Shown here piece after piece: positions 28,247 through 37,478 of a stretch of 64,000 nucleotides of DNA (within the stretch, counting starts at the first letter, position 1; each line of letters starts with the position of its first letter). The stretch spans positions 744,001-808,000 of the forward strand of contig NZ_CP014232.1 in assembly GCF_001553935.1 (NCBI RefSeq), given 5' to 3'. The notes beneath the pieces are model-generated. The model worked only from the letters and a program-made list of their open reading frames with translations. It had not been told where the DNA came from and did not search any database. Source of the stretch: Actinomyces oris. GTDB lineage: Bacteria; Actinomycetota; Actinomycetes; Actinomycetales; Actinomycetaceae. Position numbers and translations under genes: made by a program.

Positions 28247-29056
28247 ATGCGCCTGGCCACCTGGAACGTCAACTCCATCCGTACCCGCGTCGACCGCGTC
28301 CTGGCCTTCCTGGAGCGTGAGGACATCGACGCCCTGGCGATGCAGGAGATCAAGTGCCGCCCCGACCAGTTCCCGGTCGAGCCCTTCGAGGCCGCCGGCT
28401 ACGAGCTGGCCATCCACGGCCTCAACCAGTGGAACGGGGTGGCGATCGCCTCACGCGTGGGCCTCGACGACGTCGCCACCTCCTTCCCGGGTCAGCCCGC
28501 CTGGGCGGCCAAGCCCGAGGCCGAGCCGGTCGTGGAGGCCCGGGCGCTCGGGGCGACGGTGGGTGCGGCCTCGGATGCGACGCCGGTGCGCCTGTGGAGC
28601 CTGTACGTGCCCAATGGCCGCGAGCTCACCCACCCGCACTACACGTACAAGCTCAACTGGCTGCGGGTGCTGCGCGACGACGTCGCCGCCTGGCTCGAGG
28701 CCGAGCCCGACCTGCCGCTGGCGCTGGTGGGCGACTGGAACGTGGCGCCCCGGGATGAGGACGTGTGGGACATGAGCGTCTTCGAGGGCGCCACCCACGT
28801 CTCCGCACCGGAGCGGGAGGCCTTCGCCGCCTTCGCCGAGGCGGGCATGCGTGAGGTCACGCGCGAGCGGGTCACCAACTACACGTACTGGGACTATCAG
28901 AAGCTGCGCTTCCCGAGGAACGAGGGTATGCGCATTGACTTCGTCTACGCCTCACCGGCCCTGGCGGGCCGCGTCACTGGCGCCGCCATCGACCGCGACG
29001 AGCGCAAGGGCAAGGGCGCCTCCGACCACGTCCCCGTCATCGTCGAGCTCGACTGA
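28247..29056 (+). CDS. xthA: exodeoxyribonuclease III (AP endonuclease)
   Basis: 269 residues. Cuts DNA at abasic sites and has 3'-5' exonuclease/phosphatase activity in base-excision repair. Catalytic motifs: WNVNS near the start, QEIKC with Glu34, LVGDWNVAP and SDHVPVIVEL at the end. All the expected acidic and His residues are present. Confidence 0.95.
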   Translation: MRLATWNVNSIRTRVDRVLAFLEREDIDALAMQEIKCRPDQFPVEPFEAAGYELAIHGLNQWNGVAIASRVGLDDVATSFPGQPAWAAKPEAEPVVEARALGATVGAASDATPVRLWSLYVPNGRELTHPHYTYKLNWLRVLRDDVAAWLEAEPDLPLALVGDWNVAPRDEDVWDMSVFEGATHVSAPEREAFAAFAEAGMREVTRERVTNYTYWDYQKLRFPRNEGMRIDFVYASPALAGRVTGAAIDRDERKGKGASDHVPVIVELD

Positions 29057-29082
29057 GGCAGGGGGCCACGACTGGAACTCCG

Positions 29083-29116
29083 GCCGGGAGGCGGGCACTG
29101 GGCGTCCGCCCCCGGC
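29083..29116. terminator. hairpin between xthA and the serine hydrolase gene
   Basis: GCCGGGAGGCGG / CCGCCCCCGGC stem with one bulge and ~10-base loop, between two convergent genes. Confidence 0.45.
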
Positions 29117-29141
29117 GCGCCCGCCGGCAAGGGAAAGAGGC

Positions 29142-29993
29142 CTACAAGGCCAGGATCTGGTCGCCGAGCTCGGACCAGTTCCGCCGGTGAACCGTCCCGA
29201 AGGGCTTGGCCCCCAGGAAGACGGCCTGACGCTCGGCGACCGGATCCACCCAGATGAAGGAGCCCGACTGACCGAAGTGTCCGAAGGTCTGCTCGCTGTT
29301 GCCGGCCCCGGTCCAGTGCGGGGACTTGGCGCCGCGCACCTCGACCCCCAGCCCGAAGGGGTTGGGGGTCTGTCGCCCGTAGCCGGGCAGGACGCCATCG
29401 AGGCCGGGCAGGACCGGCGTGCGGGCGCGCTGCGCGAGCGCGGGCGAGACGAGCCTGGGTGCGGCCAGCTCGCGGGCGAACAGTGACAGGTCGCGGGCGC
29501 TGCCCTCCCCGGAGTGGGCGGGCGAGCCCGGGATGAGGACACTGGCCATCCCCAGGGGCTCGAGCACGGTGGTCTCCACCCAGGTCTCCAGGGGTGTGCC
29601 GGTGGCCGCCTCGAGGCGCTCCCCCAGGATCTCGATGCCGCGGTTGGAGTAGATGCGGCGCGTGCCCGGGGCCGCCAGGCGCTCGTCGGAGTCGATCGCG
29701 ATCCCTGAGGAGTGGGACAGCAGGTTCTCGATGGTCGCGCCGTCGGGGGCAGGCGCACCGGCGGGGGCCTCCAGGTCCAGCAGTCCCCGGTCGACGGCGA
29801 CCAGGGCCGCCCAGGCGACGATCGGCTTGGTCACCGAGGCGAAGGGGAAGATCTCATCGACCTCCCCGGCCTCGAGGAGCACGCCCTCACCGGCGGCGGA
29901 CCTGCCGGTCACGACAAGGGCAGTCGGGAAGGGGAAGGCGGCCAGCGCCGGCAGGGCCGGGGCCGGCACCTGAGGGGTGTCCGGGGTGGTCAT
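29142..29993 (-). CDS. serine hydrolase, beta-lactamase/PBP4* fold
   Basis: 283 residues. Class C beta-lactamase-like motifs: SVTK (Ser53, Lys56), YSN (Tyr115, Asn117) and HFG (His239, Gly241). No signal peptide, so it is probably cytoplasmic and more likely an esterase or peptidase than a resistance enzyme. GAGGAGGAG precedes the ATG. Confidence 0.9.
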   Translation of the reverse strand: MTTPDTPQVPAPALPALAAFPFPTALVVTGRSAAGEGVLLEAGEVDEIFPFASVTKPIVAWAALVAVDRGLLDLEAPAGAPAPDGATIENLLSHSSGIAIDSDERLAAPGTRRIYSNRGIEILGERLEAATGTPLETWVETTVLEPLGMASVLIPGSPAHSGEGSARDLSLFARELAAPRLVSPALAQRARTPVLPGLDGVLPGYGRQTPNPFGLGVEVRGAKSPHWTGAGNSEQTFGHFGQSGSFIWVDPVAERQAVFLGAKPFGTVHRRNWSELGDQILAL

Positions 29994-30219
29994 CGCTCCT
30001 CCTCACCTGGATCGGCGCTCGACGCGGCCGGCCGAGAGCCCTCGCGACCGTACCTTACGCCTCACGCACCCGGCCCCCACTACCGGCCGGGAGCCGCCCG
30101 GCACACCCGCGAGCGCCGGCCACCCGGAGCCGGCCCACAGCCGGCCCGGACCACCCCGGCCGGCGACCCGGCGCGCCGTGAGTCAGCGAAACCTGCCGGC
30201 TCGAGAGAGGATCGGGGCG

Positions 30220-30999
30220 ATGCCCTTCTACCACCGCCCGCCCACCGACCGCGGCCCGCTGCGCCCCCGCTCCCCCATGGCTGCTGGCCAGGCGGCCCCC
30301 GTCCCCACGGCCGCTGAGCTGACCGAGGCCGCCGGGGTCGGCTACGCCGTCGTCGACCTGGAGACCACCGGCCTGTCCCCCACGACGGACTCGATCCTGG
30401 AGGTCGCGCTCGTGCTCACCGACGCCGTCGGGCGCGTCGAGCGCAGCTGGTCCACGCTCATCGACCCCGGCGTGGGCGTGGACGTGGGCCCCACCCATAT
30501 CCACGGTCTTGTCGCCGAGGAGCTCATCGGGGCGCCCGGCTTCGATGAGGTCGCCGACCTTCTGGTGGCCGACCTGGCCGAGCGGGCGGTGGTGGCCCAC
30601 AATGCCCGCTTCGACGTCGGCTTCCTCACCCAGGCGCTGGGGATGCGGGGGCTGCTCGACCGGGGCGCGCGGGTGCCGCGGGTGTGCACGATGGAGTGGG
30701 CGCGCCATTTCATGACGACGCCGTCGCGCCGGCTGACCACCTGCTGCGAGGTGGCCGGGGTGGAGATCGGCCACCACCACAACGCGCTCGACGACGCCCT
30801 GGCCACTGCCGGACTGCTGCGCCACTACCTGGCGGTGGGGGCTCAGCGGGGCGAGGAGCCGGTGGCCTGGGTCCGCTCGCTCGTTGAGGTTCGCCGGTTC
30901 ACCGGCTGGCACTGGGACGCGGCAAGGGCTCAGGCCGGCGTCGAGCGTCTCACGGAGCGCACCACGCCCGGCGCCGAGCGAGCCCGGCCTGGGACTTAG
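30220..30999 (+). CDS. DnaQ-like 3'-5' exonuclease (DEDDh)
   Basis: 259 residues. Exonuclease motif I VVDLETTG (Asp46, Glu48), motif II VVAHNARFDVGFL (Asp132) and motif III HHHNALDDA (His187, Asp192). This is the epsilon-subunit/oligoribonuclease-like fold used in proofreading or repair. The ATG at 30220 has a GAGAGGA site; an in-frame start far upstream would give a long non-conserved Pro/Arg N-terminus. Its last bases overlap the convergent gene by four. Confidence 0.9.
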   Translation: MPFYHRPPTDRGPLRPRSPMAAGQAAPVPTAAELTEAAGVGYAVVDLETTGLSPTTDSILEVALVLTDAVGRVERSWSTLIDPGVGVDVGPTHIHGLVAEELIGAPGFDEVADLLVADLAERAVVAHNARFDVGFLTQALGMRGLLDRGARVPRVCTMEWARHFMTTPSRRLTTCCEVAGVEIGHHHNALDDALATAGLLRHYLAVGAQRGEEPVAWVRSLVEVRRFTGWHWDAARAQAGVERLTERTTPGAERARPGT

Positions 31000-32123
31000 G
31001 CCTCCTCGGCGTCCTCACCCAGGGAGACGAGGAACCCGTCGTCGTCCACGGCCACCCCGGAGACGGCGGCCACCAGGACGGTGGCGAGCTCCTCGACCAG
31101 GTCTCGGGCGGTCTGCCGCTCGCGGCGCCGGGAGCGGGAGACCACTTCGGCGTAGGCGTCGGCCTGGTCCAGGGGGATCCAACGCAGGTCGTAGGACAGG
31201 ACCGCCCCGCGCGCCCACGGCTCGCCGCGCACGGCCAGGGGCAGCCCGTCGGTGGCGCCGGCCCGTACCTCGATGCGCCCCCAGCCCTCGTGCTCGGGGT
31301 CGACCGGGGTGACGACCGCGTAGCCGTCACGCACCTCCTCAATAACGTTGCCGGTGGCGGCGGCAACGATCTCCTGACGCATCGTGTCCTGGCGGACCTT
31401 CTCCGAGCCGCGCCAGGCCTTCTCGAAGACGTCCGGGCCGATGCGCTCGACGAGGCTCTCCAGTTGCTCGGGGTCGATGGCGTCCAGCCCGACGGCGCCG
31501 CGGGGTTGAACGGCCTCCAGCGCGGCGCTCACCTCGGGGGCCACGGGCTGCAGGACGGCCACCAGGTCCTCCGGGCCGAGCCACACCGGGGCGTAGATGG
31601 TCAGAGAGGCCGAGACCTCCGGGCTGGGCTCGACCAGCACCGGCTCCTCGGTGTCCCCTCCGGGAATGAGCCGCAGGGCCCCGGCCAGGCGTCGGGCGAT
31701 GGCGCGCAGGCGGGTGAGGGCCACCAGCTCGGCCCCCGTGGGCTGGGCATTGGGGAAGGCGTCGGAGAGCGGGTCCAGGCCGGCGAGCTCGGCCGGCAGG
31801 GCGCCGGCACGGATGCGGGGGCAGTCCAGAATCATCAGCTGGGTGGTCCACTCCGGCGCACCCAGGAGGCTGCGCATCTCGGCGTCGACCTTCCATGGCC
31901 CCAGCAGGGAGACCCCGGGGAAGAGCTGGAGGCTGGAGACCCCCACCCAGCCGGACTGGATGTCCTGGGACAGGGCCAGGGCCTCCACCTCGTCGGGGGC
32001 GACGTCGTCGGCCAGGAGCAGGACGTGGTTGGTGTCCAGCAGCCCGACCGGCAGCATGGAGGCGGCGGTGAAGGTGCCGGTGTCGGTGGGCAGGGAGACG
32101 GCGAAGTCGGTCGAGTCGCTCAT
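30996..32123 (-). CDS. conserved actinobacterial protein of unknown function
   Basis: 375 residues, soluble, acidic. No signal peptide or membrane segment. Two alpha/beta blocks: N-terminal [17 protein letters not shown] and a C-terminal [21 protein letters not shown] with [10 protein letters not shown]. No family recognised. The ATG at 32123 overlaps the dcd stop by four bases, so it is cotranscribed with dcd. Open frame extends upstream but only antisense-like sequence is added. Confidence 0.65.
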   Translation of the reverse strand: MSDSTDFAVSLPTDTGTFTAASMLPVGLLDTNHVLLLADDVAPDEVEALALSQDIQSGWVGVSSLQLFPGVSLLGPWKVDAEMRSLLGAPEWTTQLMILDCPRIRAGALPAELAGLDPLSDAFPNAQPTGAELVALTRLRAIARRLAGALRLIPGGDTEEPVLVEPSPEVSASLTIYAPVWLGPEDLVAVLQPVAPEVSAALEAVQPRGAVGLDAIDPEQLESLVERIGPDVFEKAWRGSEKVRQDTMRQEIVAAATGNVIEEVRDGYAVVTPVDPEHEGWGRIEVRAGATDGLPLAVRGEPWARGAVLSYDLRWIPLDQADAYAEVVSRSRRRERQTARDLVEELATVLVAAVSGVAVDDDGFLVSLGEDAEEA

Positions 32124-32755
32124 AAGTGCTTCTCCTGGGAGATGGGAGCGGCGCCGTCGGCGGGGACCGCCGGGGTGTCGGGGATGCGGGTGCGGTGGAA
32201 GGACTGGTGGGAGCGCGATGCCGTCGGTCCGCGCTGGCCCTGGTAGCGCGAGCCGGTGGCGCCCGAGCCGTAGGGGGCCTCGGCGGGACTGGACAGGCGG
32301 AAGAAGCACAGCTGCCCCACCTTCATCCCCGGCCAGAGCTTGATGGGCATGGTGGCCGTGTTCGACAGCTCCAGGGTGACGTGCCCGGTGAAGCCCGGGT
32401 CGATGAATCCGGCAGTGGAGTGGGTCAGCAGCCCCAGGCGCCCCAGGCTCGACTTGCCCTCCAGGCGGGCGGCGACGTCGTCGGGCAGGGTGATGCGCTC
32501 GTAGGTGGCCCCCAGGACGAACTCCCCGGGGTGCAGAACGAAGGGCTCGTCGGCCCCGACGTCGACGAGGTGGGTCAGCCCCTCCTGGTCGGCGGCCGGG
32601 TCGATCACCGGGTAGCGGTGGTTGTCGAAGAGACGGAACCAGCGGTCCAGGCGTACATCAATGGAGGCCGGCTGAATCATCTCGGGGTCGTAGGGGTCGA
32701 GGACGACCCGTCCGGCGTCGAGCTCGGTGCGGATATCGCGGTCTGAGAGCAGCAC
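32120..32755 (-). CDS. dcd: dCTP deaminase
   Basis: 211 residues. Deaminates dCTP to dUTP, and actinobacterial forms can also give dUMP. Signatures: [14 protein letters not shown] at the start, [18 protein letters not shown] and [16 protein letters not shown]; the C-terminus [15 protein letters not shown] is typical of the actinobacterial type. I chose GTG 32755 over a frame start at 32791 because the family begins MLLSDRDI. A CACAAT box lies seven bases upstream and there is no ribosome site. Confidence 0.94.
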   Translation of the reverse strand: MLLSDRDIRTELDAGRVVLDPYDPEMIQPASIDVRLDRWFRLFDNHRYPVIDPAADQEGLTHLVDVGADEPFVLHPGEFVLGATYERITLPDDVAARLEGKSSLGRLGLLTHSTAGFIDPGFTGHVTLELSNTATMPIKLWPGMKVGQLCFFRLSSPAEAPYGSGATGSRYQGQRGPTASRSHQSFHRTRIPDTPAVPADGAAPISQEKHL

Positions 32756-32792
32756 GGGCCCGATTGTGCCAGGTCCTCCCGGAGGCGTCACA

Positions 32793-32816
32793 CGGATTCC
32801 GGCCCTGGGGAATCCG
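32793..32816 (-). terminator. weak hairpin after the TM2 gene
   Basis: 8 bp arms CGGATTCC / GGAATCCG with an 8-base loop, 24 bases after the stop on the minus strand. No T-tract. Confidence 0.4.
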
Positions 32817-32839
32817 GGAGGCCCGGACTGCCCTGCCCC

Positions 32840-33316
32840 TCAGCCGCTCAGCGGCATACCGGAGGCGTCAACGCCCCACGGCGCCTCGCCGGGGCGGGCC
32901 ACCAGGATGAGGATGCCCTCGACGAAGGCCCAGATGGCGATCGGAAGGGCCAGCATCCCGCAACTCAAGAACGTGCCCAGGAGCTGGAAGAGCGCCTTGC
33001 CCGTGTAGCCCAGGTAGAAGTTGTGGATCCCGAAGGTTCCCAGGAGCAGGGCCAGGACGCCGGCAGCCACCCTGGACTTGCCCCCGTAGCCGGGAGGCAC
33101 ACCGTATCCAGGAGGCATGCCATAACCGGGCGGGGGCGCGTAGGCCCACTGCGGGTCATACCCCGGCTGAGCACCGGAAGCGTAGGGACCGCTGTAGGGC
33201 GGGTACCCGCCTGACGGGTAGTCCGTGGGGGCGGGCCCCGCGGGCAGTGCCGGCGCGTCCATACCAGGACTCGCAGCGGGATCAGTCGGCTCGTGAGAGT
33301 TGAAGGGATCAGTCAT
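32840..33316 (-). CDS. TM2-domain membrane protein
   Basis: 158 residues. Residues 1-85 are low-complexity with Pro/Gly/Tyr repeats (PPGYGMPPGYGVPPGYG). The TM2 domain follows: KSRVAAGVLALLLGTFGIHNFYLG, then a second membrane helix. TM2 proteins are small two-helix proteins of unclear role. ATG at 33316 chosen; a longer frame adds unlikely sequence. Confidence 0.85.
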   Translation of the reverse strand: MTDPFNSHEPTDPAASPGMDAPALPAGPAPTDYPSGGYPPYSGPYASGAQPGYDPQWAYAPPPGYGMPPGYGVPPGYGGKSRVAAGVLALLLGTFGIHNFYLGYTGKALFQLLGTFLSCGMLALPIAIWAFVEGILILVARPGEAPWGVDASGMPLSG

Positions 33317-33483
33317 GCGCTCATCACACCTATGAAGACGTCGGGGAATCCGTTGGCGAGTGTAGTGGGCGAAGACGTTACCGACGCGGTCCATGAGTCC
33401 CCTCCGCAGGCCGATTTGCGTAGACGGCCGGAGTCTGGGTTAGACTTCCGCACGCACCTGGGACGCACGTCCACTGGTGCCAC

Positions 33484-33557
33484 GCGGGTGTAGTTCAATG
33501 GTAGAACTTCAGCTTCCCAAGCTGACAGCGCGGGTTCGATTCCCGTCACCCGCTCCA
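33484..33557 (+). tRNA. tRNA-Gly (anticodon CCC)
   Basis: 74 nt with encoded CCA. Acceptor GCGGGTG/CACCCGC, D-arm GTTC/GAAC, anticodon stem TCAGC/GCTGA with the loop TTCCCAA (anticodon CCC, decodes GGG), T-arm GCGGG/CCCGT with TTCGATT. Base pairing checked by eye. Confidence 0.93.
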
Positions 33558-33560
33558 GCC

Positions 33561-33593
33561 CGAGGGCCCGGACCATCACGGTTCGGGCCCTCG
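33561..33593 (+). terminator. terminator of tRNA-Gly
   Basis: 14-base arms CGAGGGCCCGGACC / GGTTCGGGCCCTCG (13 pair) with a five-base loop, followed by TTGTTG. Confidence 0.8.
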
Positions 33594-33699
33594 TTGTTGC
33601 GCGGTTTAACCAGGCGTTGTCCGGGGTGGCCGTCTGTGAAGCCCGGGGCATTCGACGCCGTCGGGGGGACAGGGCCGCACGTTCCAGGGCCGCACGTTC

Positions 33700-33827
33700 G
33701 GGGACATTTCTGTGCGGTCGGGTGCGTGCCCTTCCGAACGGGGACAGTCGACGCCGTCGGGGACAGGATTCCCGTCCCCGCACGCGCAACTTGTCCCCGT
33801 GGGCAGGAAAGTGTCCCCGGCCGCGCG
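33700..33827 (+). repeat. GGGGACA-rich repeat, left copy flanking osmC
   Basis: Contains GGGGACATTTCTGTGCGG, CGACGCCGTCGGGGACAG and a hairpin GGGGACAGGATTCCCGTCCC, and ends at GTGTCCCCGGCCGCGCG. The same blocks in the same order recur at 34481-34587, with a ~22 bp insert here. The unit CGACGCCGTCGGGG also occurs near 33655. Confidence 0.7.
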
Positions 33828-33914
33828 AAACGATCCCACCGGAGGACACCACCCCTTGACACCGTCCTCCCCCACCGAGCTCGCCACTCCGTAGACGTCA
33901 AACCGGCTCATCCT

Positions 33915-33920
33915 TAGAAT
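33915..33920 (+). promoter_or_regulatory. -10 box, leaderless promoter of the OsmC gene
   Basis: TAGAAT, six bases before the ATG at 33927. A small hairpin GGAGGAC/GTCCTCC (33841-33870) lies upstream. Confidence 0.65.
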
Positions 33921-33926
33921 TTCTGC

Positions 33927-34403
33927 ATGCCAGATCATGAGTATTCGGTGCGCGTGGAGTGGACGGGCAACCTGGGTACGGGCACATCCGGATACCGCGA
34001 CTACTCGCGCGATCACGATGTCCGGGGAACCACCGCCGACCTGCCGGTGATCCGTGGATCGGCGGATCCAGCATTCCGAGGGGACGCTCGCAAGTGGAAC
34101 CCGGAACAGCTCCTGCTCGCCTCGCTCTCACAGTGCCACATGCTGTGGTACCTCCACTTCGCGGCAGACGCGGGCGTCACCGTCACCGGCTACTCGGATA
34201 CCCCTACCGGCATCATGGCCGAGCACCCGGGCGGTACCGGGGAGTTCACGTCAGTCACCCTTCGCCCCGCAGTGACCATCGCTCCCGGCAACGATCCTGA
34301 GAGCGCAGCCACGCTCCACGACCGCGCCGCCGAGTACTGCTTCATTGCTCGATCGGTGAGCTTCCCGGTTCACCACGAAGTCATCATCACGACCGAGCAC
34401 TAG
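33927..34403 (+). CDS. OsmC/Ohr-family peroxiredoxin-like protein
   Basis: 158 residues. The two redox cysteines of the family are present: Cys70 in SLSQCHMLW and Cys138 in AEYCFIARSVSFP. Reduces organic hydroperoxides as a homodimer. Closer to the YhfA/OsmC-like branch than to Ohr. It stands alone between two copies of the GGGGACA repeat. Confidence 0.92.
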   Translation: MPDHEYSVRVEWTGNLGTGTSGYRDYSRDHDVRGTTADLPVIRGSADPAFRGDARKWNPEQLLLASLSQCHMLWYLHFAADAGVTVTGYSDTPTGIMAEHPGGTGEFTSVTLRPAVTIAPGNDPESAATLHDRAAEYCFIARSVSFPVHHEVIITTEH

Positions 34404-34480
34404 GAGACGAGGCCTTTCGCCTCCCTGTTCTTCACCTGCGCCTTTCGGGGCAGCGCCGTCGGGAACTGGGCTGCACGGCC

Positions 34481-34587
34481 GGGGACATTTCTGTGCGGCC
34501 GGGGACAGTCGACGCCGTCGGGGACAGGATTCCTGTCCCCGCACGCGTGGAACGTCCCCGCCCGGAAGAGAAAGTCCCCGGCCGCGC
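34481..34587 (+). repeat. GGGGACA-rich repeat, right copy flanking osmC
   Basis: Same orientation and block order as 33700-33827. Its central hairpin is a perfect palindrome (arms GGGGACAGGA/TCCTGTCCCC around one T, from 34520). It also follows the convergent binding-protein gene, so may act as a terminator there. Confidence 0.7.
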
Positions 34588-34606
34588 GGAGTGGCCCCGC
34601 CAGGGG

Positions 34607-35824
34607 TCAGGACAGGATGGCCTGCAGGTTCACCTGGGCGCTGCCCAGGATGCCGGCCGGGTCGCCCCCGGCCAGCCCGGGCAGCTCGTTGTCGAAGTTG
34701 GCGATGATGTCCGAGGTGCCGGAGGCGGAGGGCACGGGCTGGGAGTACTCGACGCCGGCCAGGAAGGCCACCTGGTCGGCATGCTTGCCCTTCCAGGTCT
34801 CGCCTGCGGCCTTGCCCGCGGGCACGGTCCCCGCCGCACCGGCCAGGGCCACCTGCCGCTCGGCAGCGGTGAGGTACTCCACGAGCTTGATGGCGTCGGC
34901 CTTGTGCTTGGAGGCCTCCACGACTCCGTAGAAGGTGGGGAACTGCAGGGTCCCCTTGCCGCCGCTGCCGGCCGGCAGCTCGACCACCTTGTAGGAGATG
35001 CCCGAGTAGGCGTCCGCCAGGGTCTTGGTCAGGGCCTCGGTCTCGATCACCATGGCGGCCTGCCCCTGACCGAAGGCGTCGGCGGCGGACCCCGCGGGCA
35101 GGTCGGCACCCCAGCCGGCCGAGCCGGAGGACAGGAGCGTCTTGACCTGGGTCAGGCCCGCCACCGAGCCCTCGGAGGAGGCCGTGGCCTTCGTGCCGTC
35201 CGCGCTGGTCAGCCCCCCACCGCCCTGGACGAGGAAAGCACCCACGCGCGCGTAGGAGGCATCGAGGGTCAGGCCGACGACCCCGCCGGAGGTGAGCTTG
35301 GCGGCCACCTGGTCGAGCTGCTCCCAGGTGGTCGGGTAGTCCGAGTCGCTCAGGCCCGCGGCCGACCACAGTGAGGCGTTGACGTACAGGGCGAGGGTGG
35401 AGACGTCCCGGGGCGCCGCGGCGATCTTCCCCTGCCGGGTGGCGCTGGTCAGCAGCGCGGGGTGCGCGTCCTTGACGGCGGCCGCCCCCTTGTCCCAGGA
35501 GTGCAGGGAGCCGGCGTAGCTGGACAGCTGGGCCGGGTTGAGGACGACGACGTCGATACTCGGCTCGCCCGTGATCCCGCGGGCCAGCTCCTGGGAGACG
35601 TCGGAGACGGGCTTGACGTCCACCTCCACCTTGGTCTCCTTGGTGAATGCCTCCACCGCCTTGGACAGCGCCTCCGCGGCGGCGTCGCCCGCATCGGAGA
35701 CGATGAGCGCCATCTTGCCCTCCTCGGTGGCCTCGTCCTTCGACTTCGACGAGCAGGCGGCGAGGGTGGCCGCGGCGGCCAGCCCCAGAGAGGTCAGGGC
35801 GAACGTCCTGCGGGACAGCATCAT
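34607..35824 (-). CDS. orphan sugar-binding (family 1) lipoprotein of an ABC transporter
   Basis: 405 residues. Signal peptide with lipobox LAAC (about Cys24), start MMLSRRTFALTSLGLAAAA. Body has SIDVVVLNPAQLSSYAGSLHSWDKG and TTWEQLDQVAAKLTSGG, with FGQGQAAMVIETEAL in the second lobe. AAGGAGAACAC precedes the ATG. No permease or ATPase genes are adjacent, so it either works with a transporter elsewhere or is a relic of a larger operon. Substrate unknown. Confidence 0.88.
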   Translation of the reverse strand: MMLSRRTFALTSLGLAAAATLAACSSKSKDEATEEGKMALIVSDAGDAAAEALSKAVEAFTKETKVEVDVKPVSDVSQELARGITGEPSIDVVVLNPAQLSSYAGSLHSWDKGAAAVKDAHPALLTSATRQGKIAAAPRDVSTLALYVNASLWSAAGLSDSDYPTTWEQLDQVAAKLTSGGVVGLTLDASYARVGAFLVQGGGGLTSADGTKATASSEGSVAGLTQVKTLLSSGSAGWGADLPAGSAADAFGQGQAAMVIETEALTKTLADAYSGISYKVVELPAGSGGKGTLQFPTFYGVVEASKHKADAIKLVEYLTAAERQVALAGAAGTVPAGKAAGETWKGKHADQVAFLAGVEYSQPVPSASGTSDIIANFDNELPGLAGGDPAGILGSAQVNLQAILS

Positions 35825-36011
35825 GTGTTCTCCTTGAGGGAATCCCGGAGTGCCCGGGAGCGGGGTGAGCCCGGGGCCGCAGCGGCGCCTGTGGGCTCGC
35901 GGTGAGCGACGTCGGGCGGGGACGGCGGCAGGGCACTGCGGGCCCCGCGTCGCCAGGAGGAAGCGTAGGCCATGCCGGCCGCGGACTCGGACGCGAGCCC
36001 CCTCCCTCACC

Positions 36012-36719
36012 TCATAGGAGATCGCGCAGGGCCAGCACGACCACGCCGGTGGCCAGAACGTCCACGAGGAACCAGGTGGCCAGCCACACGCCGGCGGGTA
36101 CCCGGGTCAGGTGGGCCAAGGTGCGATGGTCCTGGCGCGGGTCGCGTGAGACGGCGACGTCGCGCAGGGAGTCCCAGGCCCCCACCAGCAGGGCCAGGCC
36201 GATCCCGGCGACGACGCCGTCGCGCCACTGTCCGCCCCACCACCACAGGGCCCCGGTCAGGAGGGCCACGAGCAGGACCACCAGGACCGTGCGCAGGGAA
36301 CGGGACATGACCAGCAGAACCGCCAGGAGGACCAGTCCGAGCAGGAGGACCGCGCTCGCCCAGCCCTTGAGGGCCAGGAGCACGACGACGGCGCCCAGGA
36401 CGGCCGGGGCGGGGTAGCCGGCCCAGGAGGTGGCCACGCGGCCGGGGCCGGTGGGCTTGCCGGCGGTGACGGCATGCCCGGACAGGTCCCGGCTCACCAC
36501 GAATCCGCGGAAGCTCCGCCCCACCATGATGCCGACGGCGGCGTGCCCGGCCTCGTGGACGATCGTCACCAGGGTGCGTCCCCAGCGACGGGCCGGGGCC
36601 CAGGCCAGGACGATGAGGAGGATCGCCAGCGCCGGCCACAGCACGCCGGGGTCCAGGCCGACGACGCTCGAGGCGCGGGCCAGCAGGTCGTTCCAGGTGT
36701 CAGTCCAGCTCAGGTTCAC
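36012..36719 (-). CDS. M50B-type integral membrane peptidase-like protein
   Basis: 235 residues with about six membrane segments. The zinc-protease motif HEAGH is near residue 54 (TIVHEAGHAAVG); NPDG-type second motif is not clear. It belongs to the Peptidase_M50B group, which is common in actinobacteria and mostly uncharacterised. GTG 36719 begins the conserved part and follows a CAGACT box by seven bases; an ATG at 36752 is an alternative. Confidence 0.8.
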   Translation of the reverse strand: MNLSWTDTWNDLLARASSVVGLDPGVLWPALAILLIVLAWAPARRWGRTLVTIVHEAGHAAVGIMVGRSFRGFVVSRDLSGHAVTAGKPTGPGRVATSWAGYPAPAVLGAVVVLLALKGWASAVLLLGLVLLAVLLVMSRSLRTVLVVLLVALLTGALWWWGGQWRDGVVAGIGLALLVGAWDSLRDVAVSRDPRQDHRTLAHLTRVPAGVWLATWFLVDVLATGVVVLALRDLL

Positions 36720-36773
36720 GAGCGGAAGTCTGCCAGGCCCGCCCGCGTGCACGGCAGGCCGTGGCTCACACTG

Positions 36774-37466
36774 TCAGCCGACCGCGCTGTGACGAAGCGA
36801 ACCGGGGGCCTGGGCACCCTCCAGCGGCTCGGTGGCGCGGGGCTGGGCAATGGTCGGAACCGCGTGTGCGGGCTGACGGGCCCCCACCGCCCGCAGCACG
36901 AAGGCGTCCAGGCTCTCCAGGTAGGCCCGGCGCTGCTCCGGATCCGTGGGGGTCGGGCGCCCGCCCATGACGGTGGCGTGGATGAGGGGGATGACCTGCT
37001 CGGGCTCCTGGGCGGGGATGAGCCCCTGGTCCATGGCGTCGGTGAGGATTGAGGCGAGCATCTGGGCCACGAGCGCCCCGTGGGCCTTGAGACGACCGGC
37101 GGTCCCGCGCGAGACCACCTCGGACAGCGGCCCCGAGGCGGGGAAGTGGAAGTGCCGGGCGATGAGGGCCTGCTGGCGCACGTAGATGCGCAGGCGGTCG
37201 ATCGGGTCCTGAGTGCCGGCCAGCGCCCGGGAGAGCTCCTCGGCGTAGCGGCCGGCCTCATGCTCCATGAAGGCCAGGAGGAGGTCCTCCTTGTCCGCGA
37301 AGTGGTTGTAGACGGCCGTGCGCCCCACACCCGCATGATTGGCCACGTCGGACAGGGTGATCTTGTCGAAGCTGCGCTGGCTCATGAGCTCGGACAGTGC
37401 CCCGAACAGGGCGGTGCGCGTGCGCTCCCGATGCTCGGCCAGCGAGGAACCCAGAATCTTCGGCAT
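36774..37466 (-). CDS. TetR-family transcriptional regulator
   Basis: 230 residues. N-terminal HTH: ITLSDVANHAGVGRTAVYNHF at ~36-56, then KEDLLLAFMEHEAG. The C-terminal ligand domain is of unknown specificity and ends in a ~35-residue Pro/Ala-rich extension. The start follows a TAGGGT box with six bases between. The regulated gene is not evident; the M50B gene downstream on the same strand is a candidate. Confidence 0.93.
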   Translation of the reverse strand: MPKILGSSLAEHRERTRTALFGALSELMSQRSFDKITLSDVANHAGVGRTAVYNHFADKEDLLLAFMEHEAGRYAEELSRALAGTQDPIDRLRIYVRQQALIARHFHFPASGPLSEVVSRGTAGRLKAHGALVAQMLASILTDAMDQGLIPAQEPEQVIPLIHATVMGGRPTPTDPEQRRAYLESLDAFVLRAVGARQPAHAVPTIAQPRATEPLEGAQAPGSLRHSAVG

Positions 37467-37472
37467 GAGGTA

Positions 37473-37478
37473 ACCCTA
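37473..37478 (-). promoter_or_regulatory. -10 box, leaderless promoter of the TetR gene
   Basis: TAGGGT on the minus strand, six bases before the ATG at 37466. Confidence 0.6.

Noticed and set aside
29142..29993. Antibiotic-resistance beta-lactamase
   Set aside because: The motifs fit the wider serine-hydrolase family and there is no signal peptide.
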